Assembly (NCBI GenBank): GCA_004195025.1
Contig: SGBB01000010.1
Span: 19,280 to 83,279, forward strand
Source of the DNA: Candidatus Acidulidesulfobacter diazotrophicus
GTDB taxonomy: Bacteria; SZUA-79; Acidulodesulfobacterales; Acidulodesulfobacteraceae
Direction: 5' to 3'
DNA length: 64,000 nucleotides
Numbering within the stretch: position 1 is the stretch's first letter; every line of letters starts with the position of its first letter. Positions 52,179 through 58,752 of this stretch are shown one piece after another. A model generated the notes under the pieces. It made no database searches. It saw only the letters and a program-made list of their open reading frames with translations, and was not told where the DNA came from. The translations under genes were made by a program, and so were the position numbers.

Positions 52179-54317
52179 ATGGATATGTTTTGTAAGTTGC
52201 TTTCATTTTTAACAGGCGAACAAAAATTCAAATCTTTTTTCTATAATCTGCCGCTTCCTTCCTTTATTGTTGATATTGAAAACGGTCGTTTTATGGATGT
52301 CAACAATACTGCCGTAAAATTTTACGGTTATTCAAAAGAAGAATTATTAAACATGAGCGTGGCGCAAATAAACATTTCCAACACCCCTCAAGAACTTAAA
52401 ATTTTCAGAAAAACAGCGGCGGTAGAGGGGAGCGGGGTTACTACTTTTGAACATAGACTTAAAAACGGTGAAATAAAAATAGTCCAGCCTTATGCGGCTG
52501 CGATTAAATTAAATAATAAACAGAGTTTACTCGTAATAATTTTAGACATTACCGAAAACATAGCAAATGAAAAATGGATGCATACTCTTTACACGGCAAT
52601 AGAAAACAGCCCCGATTGGATGATGGTGACCGATAACCTTGGAAATATTGAATATGTTAATGACGGTGTAAAAAATATAAGCGGATATAAAAAAGAAGAG
52701 TTATTAGGAAAAAATCCTCGGGTTTTTAAATCCAGATTGCTTAGCGCAGGATTTTATAAAAACTTCTGGGATACAATAAATTCAGAAAAAGTTTTTAACG
52801 GTATTTTTATAAACAGAAGGAAAAACGGCGAATTATTTAGTTTAGTAACAACGATTGTTCCTGTAAAAAATAAAAAAGATTCTAAAGTTATAAATTTTGT
52901 GTCAATAGGTAAAGATATAACGCAGGAAAAAGCATTGGAAGAAGAATTAAGATATATCTCAATTTATGACCCTTTAACCGGACTTCCGAATAGGAATCTC
53001 TTTATCCTTACCATTAATATCTACTTTAACAGTAGAGAATACAGAGAGAAAAAATTAAGTGCTTATCTTATAATAATTGATGTTTATAAATTATCCTATA
53101 TTAACAATACTTATGGATATGATATCGGAGATAAAATTCTGCAAAGATTTTCAAAAAGATTAAATAAAATTATAGGGGTTGGTGATATACTTGCAAGGAT
53201 AGGCGGAAATGAGTTTGGAATATTATTTATTGATTTACAAAATGAAGAAGGTATTTTACAGATAATTGAAAAAATAAAAGAGGAATTTAAAAATCCTTTG
53301 TATGTCGGTGAACTTTCCGCTCCCGAGTCGGAGACAAAAGACTACTGTGTTGCCAATGTAAATGAAGATAATACAATAATACCCGAGTCATTTAATATTG
53401 CTTACACTATGGGGATATCTATCTTTCCTGATGACGGAAAAAATGCGGAAGATATCTTGAAATCAGCCTATATTGCACTTTTAAACGCAAAGACGCAGGG
53501 GGAAGGGGGATTAGAATTTTTTAAAGCATCAATGAACATAGAAGTATCCGATTTTTTACTGATAAAAGATAATATAATAAACGCATTTAAAAATAGAGAA
53601 TTTTTAATCTATTATCAACCATATTTTGACATAAAAACAGGCAAAATAACCGGCATGGAGGCTTTGGCAAGATGGAACAACGGCGATAAGGGAATTATAT
53701 CCCCTATTAAGTTTATTCCGCCCCTTGAAAGAATAGGGCTTATACGGCATTTTGAAGAATATTTAATAGATATTATTTGCAGGAATTTAAAAGAGTGGAA
53801 AGAAAAAGGTCTTAATATTGTGCCTGTTTCCATGAATATATCGCCTGTCAGTTTTAGAAAAGAAGGATTAATAGACATGATAGCTTCTGCATTAGACAGA
53901 TACGAAATAACCCCGTCATTGCTTGATATTGAAATAACTGAAGGCGTATTTATACAAAACCTTGATGATACCCTTAAAATATTAAATGCTTTTAAAGAAA
54001 AAGAGATTAAAATTTCTATTGATGATTTCGGCACGGGTTATTCTTCTTTATCTTATATAAAAAATATACCCGCAGATTTTATTAAAATAGATATTTCGTT
54101 TACAAGAGGTATGATGAAAAGTTCTAAAGACTTGGCAATAGTTAATACGGTCGTAGTTCTTGCTTCTAAATTAGGCATGAAGACTATCGCCGAAGGGGTG
54201 GAAACCGACGAACAGTTAAAGATATTAAAATCTTTAGGATGCGATATTGTTCAAGGATATTTATTTTCAAAACCCGTACCTGATGATGAAATTTTACACT
54301 TTTTAAAACAGCCGTAA
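52179..54317 (+). CDS. PAS-PAS-GGDEF-EAL cyclic-di-GMP signalling protein
   Basis: A 712-residue cytosolic sensor-output protein. Two PAS domains (about 12-120 and 135-245; second with WMMVTDNLGNIEYVNDGV) precede a GGDEF domain (about 260-440) whose active-site motif is IGGNEF (about 344) instead of GGDEF, so cyclase activity is uncertain. The EAL domain (about 460-705) has MEALARW, DIEITEG, DDFGTGYSSLSY and IAEGVE, with the metal and catalytic residues present, so a c-di-GMP phosphodiesterase is likely. No transmembrane segments. No ribosome site is clear before the ATG. Pilus ATPases are common targets of such signals, and pilB of this window is one candidate. Confidence 0.92.
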   Translation: MDMFCKLLSFLTGEQKFKSFFYNLPLPSFIVDIENGRFMDVNNTAVKFYGYSKEELLNMSVAQINISNTPQELKIFRKTAAVEGSGVTTFEHRLKNGEIKIVQPYAAAIKLNNKQSLLVIILDITENIANEKWMHTLYTAIENSPDWMMVTDNLGNIEYVNDGVKNISGYKKEELLGKNPRVFKSRLLSAGFYKNFWDTINSEKVFNGIFINRRKNGELFSLVTTIVPVKNKKDSKVINFVSIGKDITQEKALEEELRYISIYDPLTGLPNRNLFILTINIYFNSREYREKKLSAYLIIIDVYKLSYINNTYGYDIGDKILQRFSKRLNKIIGVGDILARIGGNEFGILFIDLQNEEGILQIIEKIKEEFKNPLYVGELSAPESETKDYCVANVNEDNTIIPESFNIAYTMGISIFPDDGKNAEDILKSAYIALLNAKTQGEGGLEFFKASMNIEVSDFLLIKDNIINAFKNREFLIYYQPYFDIKTGKITGMEALARWNNGDKGIISPIKFIPPLERIGLIRHFEEYLIDIICRNLKEWKEKGLNIVPVSMNISPVSFRKEGLIDMIASALDRYEITPSLLDIEITEGVFIQNLDDTLKILNAFKEKEIKISIDDFGTGYSSLSYIKNIPADFIKIDISFTRGMMKSSKDLAIVNTVVVLASKLGMKTIAEGVETDEQLKILKSLGCDIVQGYLFSKPVPDDEILHFLKQP

Positions 54318-54340
54318 AATTATAAACCTAAAATAAATTG

Positions 54341-54358
54341 TCTATCGGCAATTTTGGG
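54341..54358. repeat. Solo end of the MITE-like repeat (copy J)
   Basis: TCTATCGGCAATTTTGGG, identical to the right terminal repeat of the element at 51578-51742. No partner end or hairpin lies nearby. It is 24 bases after the EAL gene stop. Confidence 0.8.
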
Positions 54359-54469
54359 ATTGATATGCTTTATTTGACTTTTTCGTTAATTGTGATATAT
54401 TTAATAGAAGTTTATATAATAACTAATATTAATTGGAACTTAATTATTAGTTATTATTAAATGTAAAAA

Positions 54470-55102
54470 TTGCATTATTATAATAAATGTTATTATTTAT
54501 TGATTGTAAACCAGGAGGAAAATAAAATTTTTAAAACTTTGTATTTATATTTAAAGAAAAGTATTTTATTTTATTTATCTATTTTTTTTATACTATTTTG
54601 TTTTGTATTGTTTAACAATAATAGCTTAAAAAAAGCTTATGCTGGCGGATTTATGTTTAGCATAAACACGCCAAATATAAATTTCAGCATAGGAAGCGGG
54701 GTTAATGCTTTTTTTTCTCCGTCATATGAAAATTATATTTATAGTGCTAACGGTATGTATTATATGTGGGCATCAAATAATTGGTACTACGGATTATATT
54801 CCGAAGGACCATGGTACCCGTTATCGCCTTCTTATGCTTATATGCTGCCGGGACCTTTAGCTTACGGTCCGCCTATGCTTCCGCCGGGACAGCCCGGACC
54901 GCCGCCTCCGCCTCCTCCAGGACCAGGACCGCAGCCTTTTGGACCTCAGGGACCAGGGCCGCAAGGACCGCCTCCTCCAGGACCAGGACCGCAAGGACCG
55001 CCTCCTCCAGGACCAGGACCACAGCCTTTTGGACCTCCAGGACCAGGACCGCAAGGACCGCCTCCTCCGCCATCGGGTGGACCAGGACATCCTGGACCAT
55101 GA
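54470..55102 (+). CDS. Secreted proline/glycine-rich repeat protein
   Basis: An open frame of 210 codons. A signal peptide (hydrophobic stretch before KKAYA) leads to a Tyr/Trp-rich segment (YYMWASNNWYYGLYSEGPWYP) and then about 80 residues of Pro/Gly/Gln repeats (GPGPQGPPPP type). Two 30-bp DNA units are identical in tandem (54961-55020). A good ribosome site, GGAGG at 54514-54518, lies 8 bases before an in-frame ATT at 54527 and inside the frame that begins at ATG 54470. The true start may therefore be the non-standard ATT, placing the signal peptide near the N-terminus. Its tail is far richer in G+C than the genome. Probably a surface or matrix protein; function unknown. Confidence 0.7.
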   Translation: MHYYNKCYYLLIVNQEENKIFKTLYLYLKKSILFYLSIFFILFCFVLFNNNSLKKAYAGGFMFSINTPNINFSIGSGVNAFFSPSYENYIYSANGMYYMWASNNWYYGLYSEGPWYPLSPSYAYMLPGPLAYGPPMLPPGQPGPPPPPPPGPGPQPFGPQGPGPQGPPPPGPGPQGPPPPGPGPQPFGPPGPGPQGPPPPPSGGPGHPGP

Positions 55103-55183
55103 TACGTCGCGGGTCGTTAGTATGGACATATATTTATAAATAGAAAGGTAATGCGATGTGAGATAAAAATTTGCCAAATATTA

Positions 55184-55279
55184 GGAAGCGGATAGTGGGC
55201 TGGTGCTCCTCGTTGACTTCAAATCAATTGGCGCCCCCAATAAGGGTGAGGTGGGTTCGATTCCCATACGCTTCCGCCA
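55184..55279 (+). tRNA. selC: tRNA-Sec (selenocysteine, anticodon TCA)
   Basis: A 96-base gene with acceptor ends GGAAGCG and CGCTTCC, anticodon loop CTTCAAA between TTGA/TCAA arms (anticodon TCA, reading UGA), a long variable arm and encoded CCA (55277-55279). The GACTTCAAATC core matches bacterial tRNA-Sec closely. It implies a selenocysteine system (SelA, SelB, SelD) elsewhere; none is in the window. It lies just before a conserved housekeeping gene and 1.2 kb from the conjugation-type genes. Confidence 0.95.
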
Positions 55280-55328
55280 GTAAATATCATTTTATTAAAA
55301 TAAATTGATTAACTTATATGGAGGTAAT

Positions 55329-56252
55329 ATGCCTTTGGTATCCGCTAAAGAAATACTTGATGACGCAAATAAGAAAAATTACGCCGTAGGAGCTTTTAAT
55401 ATTAACGATATGGAATTCTTGAAAGCTATTTTTTCGGCTGCAGAATCTGAAAAAGCGCCTATTATCATCGCTGCAAGTGAAGGAGCTATAAAATATGCAG
55501 GAGCAGGAATGCTTTATGCTATGACAAAAACAATGGCGGATAATTCTAGAATACCTGTCGCTCTTCATTTAGACCATGGTTCAAATCTTAATTCAGTTCT
55601 AATTGCTATTAAAGCAGGTTTTACATCGGTTATGATTGATGCTTCGCACTATCCTTTTGAAGAAAACCTAAAAATTACAAAACAAGTCGTCAATATTTGC
55701 AAACCGTTGGGAATTTCGGTAGAGGCAGAACTCGGTAGACTAAAAGGTATTGAAGACAATGTTTCTGTTGCCGACAGAGATGCTGTTTTGATTAATCCTG
55801 CTGAAGCTAAAGATTTTGTCGAATCTTCAGGAATTGATTTTCTAGCTCCGGCAATCGGTACATCGCACGGAGCATTTAAATTTAAAGGCGAAGCCAAGTT
55901 AGATTTTGAAAGATTAAAAAAAGTAAAAGAACTTACACATATCCCACTTGTTTTACACGGCGCTTCATCCGTTCCCGAAAGAGCTTCTAAAAAATTTGAG
56001 GAATTTGGCGGAGATTTAAAAGGAGCAAAGGGCGTTCCTTTTGATATAATAAAAGAAGCAATAAAATATGGCATAAATAAAGTAAATACCGACACTGATT
56101 TAAGAATTTCTTTTCTTGCAAAGGTAAGAGAAAGCTTTGCCACCGATAAGTCTCAAATAGATCCGAGAAAAATTTTCGGTCCTGCAATGGAATATGTTAC
56201 AGATATAATAAAAGAAAGAATGAAAATTCTCGGATGTTCAGGTAAAGCTTGA
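55329..56252 (+). CDS. fba: Class II fructose-bisphosphate aldolase
   Basis: A 307-residue zinc-dependent glycolytic and gluconeogenic aldolase. Zinc ligands and substrate loops are visible: LHLDHG (near 82-87) with the catalytic Asp, SVMIDAS, EAELGRLKGIED, IGTSHGAFKF, LVLHGASS and the KVNTDTD end of the phosphate site. I start at ATG 55329 (MPLVSAKE) because GGAGG lies 5 bases upstream; the earlier ATG at 55305 would add eight non-conserved residues. It is the last clear chromosomal gene before the conjugation-type region. Confidence 0.95.
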   Translation: MPLVSAKEILDDANKKNYAVGAFNINDMEFLKAIFSAAESEKAPIIIAASEGAIKYAGAGMLYAMTKTMADNSRIPVALHLDHGSNLNSVLIAIKAGFTSVMIDASHYPFEENLKITKQVVNICKPLGISVEAELGRLKGIEDNVSVADRDAVLINPAEAKDFVESSGIDFLAPAIGTSHGAFKFKGEAKLDFERLKKVKELTHIPLVLHGASSVPERASKKFEEFGGDLKGAKGVPFDIIKEAIKYGINKVNTDTDLRISFLAKVRESFATDKSQIDPRKIFGPAMEYVTDIIKERMKILGCSGKA

Positions 56253-56323
56253 TCGTCTATATATAAATAAATTGTTAAATTAAGATGATTTTAAAGAGAT
56301 ATTAATTCTATGTGTGAACTTGA

Positions 56324-56410
56324 AAATAATATAAGCATTATTATTTCATAAAAAATTATTTAACATTAATTATTTAAAGATTTAATGAAAGAATAATGCT
56401 TATATTATTT
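56324..56410. repeat. Long inverted repeat after the aldolase gene
   Basis: Arms 56324-56349 and 56385-56410, 26 bases each with one mismatch, separated by 35 A/T bases. It would form a long stem-loop between the convergent aldolase and hypothetical genes. It may be a terminator, or it may mark the element boundary. Confidence 0.75.
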
Positions 56411-56498
56411 ATTATATTTATTTTTTTATATGTTTACTATTCACATAATATTTATGGCATTTTTTTTAGCTTAAATTGTATTGGTTACTTTATTGTAT

Positions 56499-56918
56499 TT
56501 ATGGTTTTTCAGGGACAGCGCAAGAGTGTCCTGCCATAAGTTCTATAAATACCGTATCGCAATAAACCGCAATCTCATCCAATTTTTTTTCAACTTTTTT
56601 GTCAGAAAAATAGGGTATTAATTGGTTTAATAAATTTGATAATTTTGGTTCTAAATCTTCTTTAGAAATTTTCTCAAGATTAAAATTTGATAAATTTGAT
56701 TTTTTTATTGAGTTTGATATTTCATCTAAAATCATCCCCGTAAAAGAAATAATACTTGATGCCGCATCTCTTTTATCTTCGTTTAACCCATAATCTTTTA
56801 CATCATTTATATAAGATTTTATTTCATTAAAAATTTTATCTATTTTATCTTTATCGTTATTAAAATTATTTTTGTTATTATTATCGCTATTACTGCTGTT
56901 GTTTGTTAAATTTTCCAT
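56499..56918 (-). CDS. Hypothetical protein, Asn/Lys-rich, in the conjugation region
   Basis: A 139-residue protein I do not recognise. It opens with an Asn-rich low-complexity stretch, followed by helical segments with heptad-like spacing (KDKIDKIFNEIKSYINDVKDYG, KKVEKKLDEIAVYCDTVF) and no transmembrane helix. Its start overlaps the 3' end of the upstream minus-strand gene by 29 bases, so the two are coupled. Together they run opposite to the type IV secretion genes. A regulatory or accessory role in the element is possible. Confidence 0.65.
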   Translation of the reverse strand: MENLTNNSSNSDNNNKNNFNNDKDKIDKIFNEIKSYINDVKDYGLNEDKRDAASSIISFTGMILDEISNSIKKSNLSNFNLEKISKEDLEPKLSNLLNQLIPYFSDKKVEKKLDEIAVYCDTVFIELMAGHSCAVPEKP

Positions 56919-57117
56919 TATATTTTTCTAATGCCTCCGCATTATTTTTTCGGATTCTTAGTTCTTCAAGCACATCGCTTGCTTTAAATATTATAACACG
57001 TTTGTATAATTCTTCAATTTCTTTTTTTTCACGCAATTTATTATTTATTTCATCAATAAATTGCTGATAGCTCTTACGCTGTCCTTTTTTTAATTTTCTT
57101 TTTTTAATTTTCTTCAT
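56890..57117 (-). CDS. Small basic coiled-coil-like protein
   Basis: A 75-residue, very basic protein beginning KKIKKRKLKKGQRKSYQQF and continuing as a predicted helix (EINNKLREKKEIEELYKRV). An AAAAGGAGCA ribosome site lies just upstream on the minus strand. It is not recognised. It overlaps the next minus-strand gene and could be a small DNA-binding or partner protein of the conjugation element. Confidence 0.55.
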   Translation of the reverse strand: MKKIKKRKLKKGQRKSYQQFIDEINNKLREKKEIEELYKRVIIFKASDVLEELRIRKNNAEALEKYNGKFNKQQQ

Positions 57118-57487
57118 GGTTGCTCCTTTTATTTAATAAATATTTTTAAGAATTAAATAATATCATTTTAATGTTACATTTTTATGACATTTTTAAAAAT
57201 AAAATAAAATAAATAGAAATAAAATTTACGGCAAATATTGCATATTTATTAATAATATTAAATATATATATAGTATTTAAACAAAACTTTAATATTTAAA
57301 TAATAAATTTGAAATAAAACTGACATAATATTGTAATGTTTAAATGATATAAATTTATATTATGAAATAAAAAAAATAGAATTAAATTTATTCAAATTAA
57401 ATATACAAATATAATCTTTTAAATTTTAAATATAATTAATTATAAATTAAATTAATATAAGGGAAATTTAAACGGGAGGGTAAAAAA
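57118..57487. other. Divergent AT-rich control region of the conjugation-type genes
   Basis: 370 bases between the leftward hypothetical genes and the rightward pilin-like gene. No gene and no convincing -35/-10 pair or palindrome were picked out; GGGAGGG just before the pilin ATG is its ribosome site. Confidence 0.5.
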
Positions 57488-58183
57488 ATGAAGATAATTG
57501 ATTTTTACGACAAGGCTGCAATTCAATTAGAATCAGGAATTATTTCAGGACTATTTGAAGAACAATTATTTAACAAATTAAACCGTTATACTTATTTTAT
57601 ATTTTTTTCAAAAGAACATATTTTTAATAACATTAATATTATTAAAAAAAATAATATAAATAATGTTAAAAATTACAAGCATATCAATAATAAGAAGAGT
57701 AGAAATAAAACTAACGATAATAGCACTAACAATAACAGTATGTTTTATCAGATATTTCAAATAAAACAAAAAAATATTTTTTTTAATTACCGTAATAAAT
57801 TTAAAAATATATATTTGCCGTTATTTTTATTTTCAGTTTCAATTTTGTCAATTGCTTCTCCAGCTTATTCTTATATAAATTTAAATCAAGGCTCGCTTGG
57901 TATAGGTGCTTCAGGAATATTAAACGAAGCTACGACATGGATTTGCTATAGGTTAGCTCCCGCAACATTAACGTTAGGATTAATTAAAGGGTTTTATGAT
58001 ATAAAACAGCATAAACCAGATGCAGCAAGAAAAGCTTTTATAACTGCAGCTGCGGGAACCGGCGTTATGCTTGCTCCGACAATTACAGGCGCAGTTTTAG
58101 GCATTGTTCAAAATGCCGGAGGCGCAGCTAACGGCGTTACTATAGGTTCGGGAAACGGTTCAACGACTGTAGGACAGCCTTAA
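57488..58183 (+). CDS. VirB2/TrbC-like pilin candidate
   Basis: A 231-residue protein. A long Asn/Lys-rich N-terminal part (to about 105) leads to a hydrophobic signal-like segment (YLPLFLFSVSILSIASPAYS), then a mature part of about 100 residues with two hydrophobic helices (APATLTLGLIKGF and GTGVMLAPTITGAVLGIV) separated by a short charged loop. That is the plan of VirB2-type pilins. The N-terminal extension is unusually long. Its place just before VirB3- and VirB4-like genes supports the call; sequence similarity alone would not. Confidence 0.6.
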   Translation: MKIIDFYDKAAIQLESGIISGLFEEQLFNKLNRYTYFIFFSKEHIFNNINIIKKNNINNVKNYKHINNKKSRNKTNDNSTNNNSMFYQIFQIKQKNIFFNYRNKFKNIYLPLFLFSVSILSIASPAYSYINLNQGSLGIGASGILNEATTWICYRLAPATLTLGLIKGFYDIKQHKPDAARKAFITAAAGTGVMLAPTITGAVLGIVQNAGGAANGVTIGSGNGSTTVGQP

Positions 58184-58252
58184 TATAATATTCTAAAAAA
58201 AATAAATTACTAATGTATAAAAATTATTAATTAAAATAAATAATCAAATAAA

Positions 58253-58567
58253 ATGAGTTTTACTAATTTTAAAATACACAGAGGGATTCATGAAAAAGTA
58301 ACAAAATTAGGTTTAGAACTTTATGATTGGGGATTATATATTTTCCTAACGATGTTCATAATATTATTATTAAAAAAAGAAATTCTGATAACTATTTTAT
58401 TAGATCTTTTAATTTTTATTTTTTTAAAAAAGTATAAAAAAGGGAAACCTGATTTTTATACAACTACACTAATTAATTACTTTTTTATAACAAAAAAACT
58501 ATTTGTTTTTGAGCCGCACCGCTATATTGCAGAGACAAAAAATATTATTGAAAGCTATTATGAATAA
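58253..58567 (+). CDS. VirB3/TraL-like membrane protein
   Basis: A 104-residue protein with an amphipathic N-terminus (FKIHRGIHEKV), two closely spaced membrane segments (about 28-63), and a conserved-looking C-terminal part (FVFEPHRYIAETK). Size, topology and position directly before VirB4 fit VirB3 or F-type TraL. No ribosome site is visible. VirB3 proteins anchor VirB4 at the inner membrane. Confidence 0.65.
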   Translation: MSFTNFKIHRGIHEKVTKLGLELYDWGLYIFLTMFIILLLKKEILITILLDLLIFIFLKKYKKGKPDFYTTTLINYFFITKKLFVFEPHRYIAETKNIIESYYE

Positions 58568-58752
58568 AATAAAACTAATAAATAAAACATAAGATATCAC
58601 AGTAGCTATAACATTACATAGCACGGTAGATAAGCCATAATAATTAATAAAATTAAGTAAAATAACTAAATTATTTAAATTTGATAATACAGAACACTAT
58701 ATTGGATTAAAGACATATAATAATTAAAATTAACTAAAATTAACTATCTGAT

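Noticed and set aside
54873..55100. Collagen-like protein
   Set aside because: Gly is not spaced every third residue through the repeat; Pro runs break the pattern.
54857..55177. Several long frames on both strands across the proline-rich gene (Arg/Ser-, Val/Leu- and Ala/Thr-rich proteins)
   Set aside because: They are side effects of GC-rich repeated codons in the Pro/Gly tail; they lack ribosome sites and show only repeat-derived composition.
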